Below, piece after piece: positions 1 through 10,104 of a DNA stretch of 23,991 nucleotides. A program made the translations under genes and the position numbers. The notes beneath the pieces were generated by a model. That model had not been told where the DNA came from. It was given only the letters and a program-made list of their open reading frames with translations, and made no database searches. The stretch's first letter is position 1. Every line of letters begins with the position of its first letter. Origin of the DNA: Parasitella parasitica (lineage: Eukaryota > Mucoromycota > Mucoromycetes > Mucorales > Mucoraceae); the NCBI GenBank assembly GCA_025201805.1, contig MU619381.1, forward strand, positions 28,410-52,400. The letters run 5' to 3'.

Positions 1-144
1 ACAGCAAGAAAGGAGAAAAGAAAATCAATAATACTGGGCTGGTGCTGCTTTTAGGCATAGGCGATTTGGTGTTACATAACAAAAAGTGAAGCACTGCAGC
101 AAGCAGACGATAATGCTCATCTTTGCATGAAATATGATTTTAAT

Positions 145-150
145 TTTATT
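145..150 (-). terminator. Poly(A) signal of the glycogenin gene
   Basis: AATAAA on the minus strand begins 11 nt after the glycogenin stop codon. It is a typical fungal polyadenylation signal in the expected place. Confidence 0.5.
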
Positions 151-161
151 AAAACACTACA

Positions 162-3100
162 TTATTTCTTATCGTTTTCGATAGATGATGAATTCAAGCT
201 ACTTTTTTTGGTAGTCGATTTTGCACCAAGTTTTGATGTAGTAGTAAAAGTATGTGAAGAAAATGACTGTCTAGTTATCGATGAAGATGATGAGAAGATA
301 GATGGATTTTGAGCCGCAAAAGGCTTCTTTTCAATTAATTCTTGTGTGGGAATACTTGCATCAGCTATGATATTGTTCAAGTTGGCTTCTTGAGCTTCTA
401 AAGTCGTGGTTTTCTTTTGAGACTTCGTAGCCGAATTTGGGCTATTCAGAGCGAATCCATTGTCCACTATCTCCTTAGTAGTGTCATTAGTTATTGTTGA
501 ACCTTCGTCAAGACCCTCCTTTGACATTTCTATGGCAAGTTCAGCTACATGAGGCTTTTCACTCGTTTCTGTGGAATGTTCAATTGTTTTATCAAGTGCT
601 GATCGAATTTTGATTCCATCTAACGTTAAATGGGTATCTTTCACACCAACTTCAGTGCTCTCTTTCTCTTTCAGCTTCTCTTTCAGTAATCTATCCTGTT
701 CCAATTTCTCACGTTCAGCATGCAGTTTTCTTTCTCGCTCTTGATTTGCGAGTTTATGCTTTTTTGCATAAGGATCCTCTTTGACAACAATTTCAGTGCT
801 CAAAGTCTTGATTTCTTCAGCAACATCCTCAGAAGGTATCAAATCAGATTGATATATGGGCAGTTTGTGATTTTTATCAAAGCCAAAGTTGGCGGTGTAA
901 GATGTGTGATCCCACATTAAACTGAACGGTTGGGGTTCTTTGGCTTCGCCGTATTGATACAGGTGAGCAGGTTTTTTGCGTGGAGCATCACTAACTTTGG
1001 GTCCACCTGTAGATTCAGGCATATCAGACGCATCATCGACTTTTTCACCAATTACTAAAGCCCTTAATCTCTTCTGCGCCTCTTGGATTACATGGTCATC
1101 ATAGAAGGCTAAAAATTCCGTTGGCGAATCATCATCACTTTTTTCGTCAATAATTTCGTTCGAGTCCAAGGTAATTGGTTGTGATGAATTGATTGAATCC
1201 GCTTGATTGTTGGCGGCAGCAAAATAACGTCTCTTAAATAGCGTTCCCCGAGATAAATCCAATTCAGCTTCTAACATGGATGCGACAGCAGCTTGAGGCT
1301 GAGCCAGCATGAGAGAAGCACGCTGCTGTTTATACCGCTCTTTTTCCAATTCGATTTCTTTGCTTAAATCCGACGATGACATGCTACGGGCAAGAGGTGT
1401 ACGAGGAGACGATTCACCAGAAGCAAGCGCACTAGGCAGATCATATTCTTCATCATCCCAAGTGGATCTAAATGCATACTTTTTCTTGGTAGTTTTACTG
1501 GTGGGAACAGATTCAAACTTCGTAGCAGTAGATGATATAGGTTCAGTGGCGATAGCAGCCTCGTCTTTTTCTAGTTGTTCTTTAGCTGTCTTGATAAGAG
1601 CTTCTTGGAGTGATTGGCGAAGAACCATACTTTCACTACGTTCCTTGAGCTTATTCAATGCATCAAAAGGATCCCATTTACTATCAGTAGGAGGCTCGAT
1701 CAGGGATTCATTCAGAGAATACTTTGTGTTATTCAAAAAGTCAGGCGTCGTAGTAAAATCGTGTTCTTCTTCTTGCTCATTAAAATAGTCATCAGCAGCA
1801 AATTCATCCGGTGTCAAGCCAATGGCGGGTGTAACAGCCGCAGACGTATAAGGCGTTTTACGGCTAAACATGGAAGATGAAGCAGCGAATAGTTTCTGGG
1901 ATTGTTGAGCAGTATTGCTGTTATCAGCAGGTATAGTGAATGTCGGAGCAGTGATGATATTATCTGCTACTGCACCTGCTATTTTTTTTGTTGGCGATGG
2001 CAACGATTTATTGATGACAATCACTGAATTACGTCTACTGTTGGACACGCTAGCTCTTCTACTGCCACTACGGCTATTTGATCTACTTCCCGCACGGCTG
2101 TTTGCTCTGCTTCCAGAGGGGGATGGCGTGTACATGCCAGTCAAACGACTCGTAGACTTGAAATTGATGGGAATCAAATCACGATCACTTTCTTCTTGAT
2201 CGTCGTCTGCATTCAAAGAGGCAATAAATTCATCGATCCTGCTTTGAGCAGCTGGGCTCATCATGGCATCAATGGCAAACGTGGGTTGCCCATCTTGCTC
2301 TAAATGTTGATCCTCTTCTTGAGGGTGACTCAAAGATGATTCAGTGCGTTCTTTTTCTGTTGACGTTTTAGGTGGCGGTTGACTAGAAAAAAAACAAATA
2401 AACATCATGCATCCTTCCCTGGCACCATAGGCGCTAGGTTTTTCATGAAACTTACATTATTGCATCCTCATGTTGGCTTTCGTGATGGTCAACAATAATA
2501 CTTGGACTATGTGTAGGTGTTTGAGATGGCCTTGAGGGTGGCTTGTGGTGATCTCGATGGTGTTGTTCATGATGCTGTTCATGGTGCTCATTGTAGTGTT
2601 CTTTGTGGTGTTCTTTGTGGTGTTCTTTGTGGTGCTCTTCGTGGTAGTGATGGTCGTCTACGTGGTGCTGTTGTTCTCCAGCATGATTGTCTAAAGATGA
2701 CAAAGATTAGGCTAAAATTAAAGGTTTTTCTTGTACGACCGAGACCATCTGTTAACGTACCATAGGGATGTTCATCTGGTTGTTGATGGGGTTGTTCATC
2801 TTGCCAGATGCGGGTAGCAATTGGAAAGTGATCTGGCTTATTGTCCCAAGGAAAGGAAGGAGGGTGCAGGGGCTCTTGATGATAATGTTCGTGCTGATGA
2901 ATGACAGGCTCTGGCACAGCTTCGTGGTAGTGACGAATGATCGGTTCTGGCTCGGGTTCAACAGGAGGGATGAATTCATGGTGAATAGGAGGGTAAAGAG
3001 CAGTGGGAGAATATTCGTTAGGATTGTAACGAGAATACTCTGGTTTTGACATGATTTGGGGTTCAGGGCGATGCTCTGGTGCCACCCAACAATTCGGCTG

Positions 3101-4663
3101 TTCGTTTCGAGGTTGGTCCCACACGTTTCGAAAAAATGATAAATCGGGAATATCAGCTCCAAGCCTTCCTGCGTTGGGCGGTTCCTGATATGCGGGATCC
3201 CATTCAATCATAGAGTATTCCTGCTCATGGCGATTGTGGTGCTCCTCCTGGTGATGGTCGCGGTGCTCATGCTGTTGAGCGTGGTGTTCATGGTGCGTAT
3301 TGCTATGCTGTTCATTTTCTCTCTAATACAGCGTATTAGGTCATCTATGTTTAGCTGCCTTCACATTTGACATACCTTTTCTTGTTCTTCCCGCGATTTC
3401 TCTTGTTCTTCCCGACGTGTAGTCTCTTCTTGGCGTCTTTGCTCCTCTTCTCGGCGTCTAGCTGCATCGTGTTCTTCTCTGCATCTAGCTTTCTCCTGTT
3501 CTTCTACCTGTCTTCTTCTTTCAGCTTCCTTAATCAGCCAGTCTGGCTGACCAATCGTAATTGATGATACTGGTGGCATCGGTTGGATCTGTCTGCGATG
3601 ATCATCCAAATCGATTTCCTGATTGGCCCAAGCGTTTGGTAAACTTTCGTCAAAAGATACAATAGGGTGTGTCTGAAAACCATTGTCAAACTTATTAGAT
3701 TCCCCAGAGAGTAGGTGGTATGGCGAAGTCTAGTGTATGATGGCTAAAATTAGCCGACTTGATTAGAAACAAGTTTCAACTTACCTGGCCGTAGTATGTA
3801 TCCCAAGTGTCCCACCACGCTTGAATCATATGCTTCGTACCTTCCCATGTGTTCCCTAATGGCAATACTCGGCCGTCTGCGAATCTCTGATACTTCCAAG
3901 GTTTATTTTCTCCAATAAAATGCACGATGGAGATGTTTTGGCCAAATTCATTTTGAGCAGGCGCATATCTGTTGTCATACAATGAGTAACCCCATTCAAC
4001 TTTACACGCTGTTATCCTACCCATATTGAGACGTCGGTGTGGTGTTGAATGTGAATGGCAATCTATTTGCCGGAGATGTGGGCCAAGAATCAAAGAAACT
4101 GTTCAAAAGCCCTTGATCGCCGCCTAAAGAAAAAGAAAAAGAAAAACTATGAGCACGTACGGTTGCCATCCTTGGATCATGAAACATTTACCATCAAAAG
4201 ATCCTTTATCGATAGCTAGCTGACATAATCCATGGTATATCGCATCGGATGGCTCAGTAACGAACACGCCACTATTAAAGCAATCGGGCCAGCCAGCATC
4301 AGGGGCAGCAGAAAATGACGGTCTTTCGAATAATTGATCTATGTTCAGAATTGGATATGTATCAGCATCCAAAAAGACGACTTTCTTGTATTGAGTCAAT
4401 TTCCAAAGCTGTATCTTGGTGAATGTAACGTCTAATTCTGGCCTACCAAGTAATTGGAGGTTTTTGTGATCTTCAGAGCGCAGTGTATCAACTTGGATAA
4501 CAGTGCAAATCTTTGACAGGATATCCTGAACTTGTCTCGAAATATTAGGTGTCACTAGACAGACAATTTCTTTCTTTGACCCAAGATCTCTTAATCTGTG
4601 GGCCAAGACAAGTGCTCCGGAAGCATAAGAATCTGTTGCGACTAGAGTCACATACGCTTCCAT
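162..4663 (-). CDS. Glycogenin (GT8 self-glucosylating primer of glycogen synthesis), very long form
   Basis: Glycogenin glucosylates one of its own tyrosines from UDP-glucose and hands the primer to glycogen synthase in the cytosol. Seven exons join in frame: 4663-4192, 4123-4021, 3968-3785, 3672-3376, 3322-2761, 2690-2456, 2382-162; the introns are 52-112 nt and the product is 1357 aa. The start is the first ATG in the GT8 frame (MEAYVTLVAT). Visible family motifs are the metal-binding DAD at residues 99-101, FNSG at 129-132, GGDQGLLNSFF from 158, candidate acceptor tyrosines 191/193 in SQYGYAP, and HFIGENKPW at 208-216. After the catalytic domain come an R/E-rich coiled segment (about 290-352), two His/Glu-rich blocks (about 353-388 and 541-590) on either side of a Pro/Glu region with FPWDNKP, and about 740 residues of Ser/Thr/Lys/Glu-rich disordered tail. 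The usual length is about 330-800 aa, so the tail is exceptional. The catalytic assignment is secure; the function of the tail is unknown. Confidence 0.93.
2599..2634 (-). repeat. Three tandem 12-nt units coding Glu-His-His-Lys
   Basis: The unit ttctttgtggtg on the plus strand occurs three times back to back inside glycogenin exon 6 and encodes EHHK repeats. Degenerate copies flank it on both sides, so the His/Glu block probably grew by slippage. Confidence 0.9.
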
Positions 4664-4874
4664 TTTTGCAAAATGTGTGAAAATATGGAAAGAGGCAAGG
4701 GAAAAAGGTAAACAAATGAAAAACGAGTTTATTTTGCGGCTGTATGTTTTTGTTGTGCCACAAGATATTTTATTACTGGTTGTGTGTGAACATGTCTGTG
4801 TGTCGGTAAGGCCATGTTCAATCATCCCATCAGAGGCATCTCACCTAAGGATCTCCGCGAAATGTTTTACCTTG

Positions 4875-5781
4875 TTACAAAAGTTTCAAACCTCCGCTTA
4901 CTTTATCGACCAATTCAGCAGGCCCTGTTCATATCAACGTTTAGAGGATGAGTATGCTTCAACCAATACACATCTTACCAGGTCCAACACCAAGAACTGT
5001 ACGAGATCCTGGAGCAATTTGTGTACGGCCAGCATCTTGAATGGTTTGAGCAGGTAAACCAAGGCTGAGGGCAACAGCTTGCAATTCGAGTCTGGAAAAC
5101 TGTTTATTAAACCACGCTATCCGTTACGAATTAAAGAACTCACAACTTGTCTTCGCTATCACATTTCAAGGCGACTTTAGCTTGGCCCGAGGTTTCCCAA
5201 GCTCTCAGTAACTATTCGCAACTATTTTGTTAGGTGTGCTAATTGAAAAATGACCCACAAAAATTGCTTACCAAAGGGTTAACCTTTTTAGCTGCTTTAT
5301 AACAAGCCAAAGTAGCATGTCCACACTATTGCACAATTATCTAGTATGGTGTTCTATCAAAAGGTGTGTTGCTATTAGCGTACCTGAGCTGCAATTTTGC
5401 CTTTAGTCATACCCAGATCTGAGCGGACGACAAGTGTCTTGCAAATATTGCATGTTAAAATTGTGTTGACTCATCAAATAAAAGCCAAGCAACGGTTTAC
5501 CAGTTTAAAGTTATCGTATTTGTTCACATCAATTTGGCCTTCGGGCAAAACATCTAATTCATCTTCGCTACCTTCGTCCTCTTCTTCCGTATGAATAGTG
5601 ACCTTCTGGACAGCTGATGCATCAGACTGATGGCAAACATTGACATTAGCTGATGCTGCTGATTAAAACAACGTTGTTTGCTTACATTTTGAGAGGTATG
5701 CTTTCCAATCAGATAACCAGTAATTAAGGAGGCAATGGCAGTAATCACTGTGGCAGACACCATTATTCTCTGCTGCTTCAT
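4875..5781 (-). CDS. PTH2: Peptidyl-tRNA hydrolase 2 (Pth2/Bit1 family), N-terminally membrane anchored
   Basis: The enzyme releases stalled peptidyl groups from tRNA for recycling. Seven exons join in frame: 5781-5686, 5626-5501, 5437-5384, 5325-5272, 5211-5144, 5091-4979, 4924-4875; introns are 51-63 nt and the product is 186 aa, about the family length (animal Bit1 is about 180). ATG 5781 is the first in-frame ATG. Residues 7-26 ([20 protein letters not shown]) form one hydrophobic anchor, as in animal Bit1, which is mitochondrial/membrane associated. An acidic linker follows, then the catalytic core: [20 protein letters not shown] carries the conserved Lys and His region, with [24 protein letters not shown] and TVLGVGPGP further on and a C-terminal [10 protein letters not shown]. 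All family landmarks are present. The stop lies 211 bp upstream of the glycogenin start on the same strand, so the two are tandem genes. ATG 5763 is an alternative start that would remove six residues and keep the anchor. Confidence 0.95.
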
Positions 5782-6048
5782 AATGATACAAACAAAATAC
5801 GTATCGAGAGATTCAGCAAACAAAAAAAAAAAAAATTGAGCCTTTACAAGCTTAAACCGTCACTAAACTGATGAAGAAGGTCTTCCTCCACATGGAATCT
5901 ATTAATCGGCAATGCTTTATTCACAACCCATATGAACATTTATATTCTCTTTTTCACAAAAATGTCTGAAAAAGGCATTGGTAATTTTACAGTTTAGTTT
6001 TAGTTTTATTCAATGGCAAAACTATTTGTATAGCTTAATCATTTAGAG
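5782..6048. other. Intergenic, no gene seen
   Basis: AT-rich spacer between the PTH2 start and the decayed plus-strand gene. It includes a run of 13 A just upstream of PTH2 (5822-5834), which corresponds to a T tract on the PTH2 coding strand and is plausibly promoter or 5' UTR. I see no conserved coding frame. Confidence 0.5.
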
Positions 6049-7111
6049 ATGAACAATTGGAGACCTTTTACTCAGCCTATGAACTGGAAGTTAGATGCGG
6101 ATCTTGTGAACCAGCTTCTATTAAATAACAAAAAAATCGTTAATCTGATTGTTCAATCTCTACTTGGTGTTTTATGTTTGGTTTTCAGTAGGTTTATTTA
6201 TAGTGTATTTTTCCTCACAGAATGAAAATAATGAAAGATAAGCACAAGTAGTTGTTCCTGTTCAAAAGGAAATTAGTCAAACTTTAGTGTTAAAATACAA
6301 TCCCCTGTCAACTGATTTGATTATCTCTAGTAGCTCTAGACTAGACAAAACGGTTGATTTAGATATAAATATAAATGTAGATTCATCTCACAAATTAATC
6401 AAATCCGATTTTTGGGCTCCAGAGTGCTTATTGTTTTCTACCTGATTCAATTAGCACAACTCTCAATAACAAATATACGGATGCGCTTATCGCATTATGT
6501 CAATACATACCTAATCCGAACAAAATGCTCTCCTTTCCGTCCAATACTGAACGTCAAATTCCCCATTTGATTTGTGAGGTTGAATGTTTTGATAGTTAAA
6601 ACCAATATACAATACATGGTATCATCAATTCAGATGAACCTTCAGCCGTATGGTTTCGAAACAATACAACAAGGGCTCGTTGCCACCCAAATGATTTCCA
6701 TTCAGATATAATAACAAATGGTAAAATATCAGCTTATTTTTTATTGTTCATATATTTGCAAATTATTCCCTTTCATTAATACGCTTTTTTGCTTGGTAGC
6801 TGGGGATTTTCATTGTACTTAACGAGGTATATGATTGAAAGAGAATTGATTCACATAGGGCAAATACAAGACACTATCAAGGCTACAATGTATACGGGAC
6901 AGTGTTTGAAGAAATTGTCGTGTATTCTAGATCTGCATGAGGTTGGTTCTAAATAAATAGAGACAGCGGAAATTTAGCTTATAAATTTTTGCAAAATAGT
7001 TCACCATGCGTACTTTCTCATGGTATATATACATGCAAGATGTTTAGAAAGTCTGATGAAAATCATGCCACTGACTTGTTCTTTGGAACAGAGTGTCTAA
7101 ATAGTAAGTAT
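6049..7111 (+). pseudogene. Decayed gene for a single-pass (type II-like) membrane protein
   Basis: A coherent protein can be followed only by changing frame and reading past stops. The first segment starts at ATG 6049 (MNNWRPFTQPMNWK) and has about 35 polar residues, then a hydrophobic segment (IVNLIVQSLLGVLCLVFS), and ends at TGA 6223. The second frame opens near 6245 (VVVPVQKEISQTLVLKYN) and stops at 6443. The third frame (from about 6420, AYCFLPDSISTTLNNKYT) stops at TAA 6597 but continues coherently (SDEPSAVWFRNNTTRARC) to a plausible intron at 6721-6799. After it TAA 6820 interrupts, and a further frame carries HYQGYNVYGTVFEEIVVYS and, past two more stops, FLQNSSPCVLSHGIYTC. N-glycosylation-type and Cys motifs after one membrane segment suggest a Golgi/secretory lumenal enzyme, possibly a fungal glycosyltransferase (GT61-like), but I do not recognise it firmly. 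At least three frame changes and four stops cannot be removed by normal-length introns. Assembly error is the main alternative. Confidence 0.6.
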
Positions 7112-7324
7112 TACACATATAATTTTCAGATTTCAGATCAACATTAAACTCTTTTTCGCAAGCTCTACATATCTTTTTACAATATCAATGCTACTCGTTC
7201 TTGTTTCTCAAGTCGTGCTCAATAGTCTGCATAACTGCTAATTTTATGATGATGTGACCAGCATAATGATCTATCAAAAATAGACCAAACGCCAAATTCA
7301 CGCGCTCCCCTTTTCTCCCTCATA

Positions 7325-8339
7325 ATGTCGTCGTCGGAAATTCTTAATGGAGATGAAAATCTCTCTTCAACCAACATTGAGCTTGATGACACAGTCGAAT
7401 TGAAGAAAGTGAATCATCCTGACCTTGTAGAAATCAACGATGCATTCGATAATTTGGAAATAAACCCGATGCTAAAAAGTATTGCAGCAACAAATGAACT
7501 TAATGTTACCTGGCAAGAATTGCAGCTAATATTAGAAACACTGGTCAAAAAGGTATATTGGAATGCGCATGTGTGTCTATACAAGATGAATGGCTCATTC
7601 TGTGGCAAAATATAGCAAGCTGCGATCATGGAGGACAAAATTATGGACAAAAATGCTAAAAAGGATGCAGAAGAATTAGCTTTAAAAATTGGCCACAGTA
7701 TTAACGACCATTTGAAGTAAGCAATCAATATCCAAATCGTTTATAAATGTCTTATTTTGATGACACAGCTGTCCATTCACTATCCAACGTTTATGTGAGC
7801 TTGTCATTGAGCCAAAGAAGTACTACAAGATGTACATCAAATATTTACGTGCAGTTGAAAAGGTAACAAAATCCAATCTTGACGTCTAAGTGATTGCACT
7901 CACACTTCTTTAGGTTTTATTAGTAACATCATATTGGGAAGACTATGCGCACCCAATAGATAAAGACGAAACTATGGATGAGTCTTCATCAGGAGAGAAT
8001 CTGCTTTCTTCATTTAACAATTGTATTGAACTTGAACCACACAACTTTGTAATCAGCGAAGAAGTGGGAGAAGGAGACAAACACAGTAAAAATAAAGAAG
8101 AAATTATAACAGAACAGATACAGGAGGAAACCAAGAAAGAAATCAAAGAACAATTTGTAGTAGAGAGTATTCAAAGTGACTATGACGCTGAAAAGAGGGC
8201 CAGGGACGAGAAAGACGATGAAAAGGATTCCATGAACACTTTGGAACAAGAGGATGTCGTGATTGAAAAACTTGAATACACTACTGCTCCTAGTACACCA
8301 ACAGATTTAAATGAAGATAGCAAGATGGATTTAGATTAG
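7325..8339 (+). CDS. Protein phosphatase 4 regulatory subunit 2 (PPP4R2/Psy4 family)
   Basis: PP4R2 binds the PP4 catalytic subunit with R3 and targets it to substrates in DNA-damage recovery and other nuclear processes. Four exons join in frame: 7325-7552, 7616-7716, 7769-7862, 7914-8339; introns are 63, 52 and 51 nt and the product is 282 aa. The family signature is in exons 1-4: the helical region from residue 45 (NPMLKSIAATNELNVTW), then NCPFTIQRLCELVIEPKKYY, YIKYLRAVEKVLLVTSYW and AHPIDKD. The second half is acidic and Lys/Glu-rich without fold signals, as is usual for this family. The start ATG is the first in frame and follows a CT-rich stretch (cgctccccttttctccctcat). The nearest neighbour upstream is the decayed gene on the same strand. 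The animal protein is longer (about 400-450 aa), and the difference is in the disordered tail. Confidence 0.88.
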
Positions 8340-8383
8340 AGAGAAAGAAAGAGACATACTGTAATGACGCTGTAAATTCATGC

Positions 8384-8389
8384 AATAAA
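8384..8389 (+). terminator. Poly(A) signal of the PP4R2 gene
   Basis: AATAAA lies 44 nt after the stop codon of the PP4R2-like gene, in the normal position for a fungal 3' end. Confidence 0.5.
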
Positions 8390-9806
8390 AATTAGTGTAT
8401 ACCGTAGATATTTCGGGTGAATCAAGTAAGCTCTCGGTTCTAGTAAATTTGCTCCCCATTATCTCGGGACCATCAACAATCGATAGCAAACAAGAAAATT
8501 GTATGTTCAAAAGAAGATAGGAGATGCGCAGAAACGTTTTTTTGCCGAGATTTCTTTAGTGATAATTTTCAGATTTTAGACCAAATTGTAACATGAATTT
8601 ACTATGGGTGCCTGAAAAAAAAAATAGTTATTGACAACGATTAAGGAATGAAATTTGTTTGTTACATTTAGTTTGAGCCGATGATCTATTGTTATTCCAT
8701 TATCAAGTAATGGGGAGGTCTAAGTAGTGCTTTGTATGCATAATAATAATGCGGCATTCTATAATAAAGAGGGAAAAACATCGCAGTTTAATGAAGTTGA
8801 TGTTCCATCACTTCATGTATGCATATCAAATGTGAATAAATCACAGCATTTCATCAGGGTTGTAATTCAAGTAGATTTCATACATGTATAACACGAGCTA
8901 CAGGCCTTTATACAAATTAACTTATCACAGACTACAGCCATGTATTATTTGTTTTTGTAAAATATGTAAGATATACGACAAACTTGAATCTGGTGCGTGA
9001 GCAGCATTCTTGCCATATTGTAATTGAGAATATCGAGGCATATAGAATGGCATAAATTTAATTTTTTTTTTCAGGAATGAACATACACAAGAAAGAAAAT
9101 AGGAGAAACAAGTACATGTTACAGGATCTCCGTGTGCTGCATTACATTTGTGGTAGTAACTCTTTACATGTCTTTCTAACTAATGTTTTTATCATTATTA
9201 TGGCACTCCTATTTCTCGTTAATATGCCTTGCCTTGATATTTTAACTTTTCTATAGTTTTTCTTGATACATATTATAGATTCACAATATTATAAGAACCT
9301 TTATATTCCAGAAGGATCAGAATATGGTCTAATATTGTCAAATTAGAATATATGTGTACCATAACAAAGCTGTACATGTCGTGAAATATCACGTCGTTTT
9401 TCCTCTCTAGAAGTAGTTGAGCAAATGCATTGAATTTGAGCCCGAAAAAGGCTTAATTAAATAAAAACTCAAGATCCACCTCTGATCTTCTTCCTCTTCC
9501 CCCTTGAGATCATGGTAATTATACATTTTGTTGGAAACAGAAGCATCAACCAGATCCCCGGAAAATATACTATATCGGTTTCTATTTTATCATCTATTTC
9601 TAGGGAGCGATTGCACACCCAAATTTGTTGTCAACTATCAGGTTGTTACATATAACATGTAAAAAGAAAAAATCAAGTAATCTTTTAAATAAGTTGGCTG
9701 TGAATCCAATATAAAGCACTATAACACTAGTAAACAAAAGGTTAAAAGCTACAGCTTATTAATACGTAAAACTACTCCCTTTTCACAGTGTGTTTCTGTA
9801 TACGCG

Positions 9807-9843
<37 letters not shown>

Positions 9844-10104
9844 GAATTATCCATTACCCCTTAACATGTCCATTTTGTATTGTTATTATTCTTGGCCCGT
9901 GCGGCTGCATAACACAAAATAATAAAAACAATAATAAGTGAAAAAGAGTTCCGATCAATCCATTCCTTGATATTCACCGTAGAGATGGATGATAATTGCA
10001 TATCTCCCCTTTTTTTTTCGTTTATAAGCCTTGAATCAAAATGAATCCTCACTCTTCTTTCTCTTCCCCCTTCTCTTATTTGAAACAAGCAATTTTTTTC
10101 ATAC
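8390..10104. other. 1.7-kb non-coding stretch upstream of the HHCC regulator
   Basis: I find no ORF with protein-like composition, no recognisable tRNA and no repeat of a known element. It is AT-rich, with an A9 run near 8616, a T9 run near 9062 and a T30 tract at 9810-9839, and becomes CT-rich just before the start codon at 10105 (actcttctttctcttccccc). It is far longer than the other spacers here, so it probably holds the promoter and a long 5' leader of the downstream gene, or an unannotated non-coding RNA. Confidence 0.5.
9810..9839. repeat. T30 homopolymer tract
   Basis: Thirty consecutive T about 265 bp upstream of the HHCC-protein start. Such tracts are common nucleosome-depleting promoter elements in fungi, but they are also a typical place for sequencing-length errors. 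Confidence 0.9.

Noticed and set aside
1309-1788. Plus-strand open frame of 159 codons
   Set aside because: It lies opposite the long last exon of glycogenin and has no family motif; a shadow frame.
2588-3211. Continuous 207-codon minus frame as a separate gene
   Set aside because: Its end runs through a GT...AG intron (2760-2691); splicing joins it to the histidine-rich exon and keeps the glycogenin frame.
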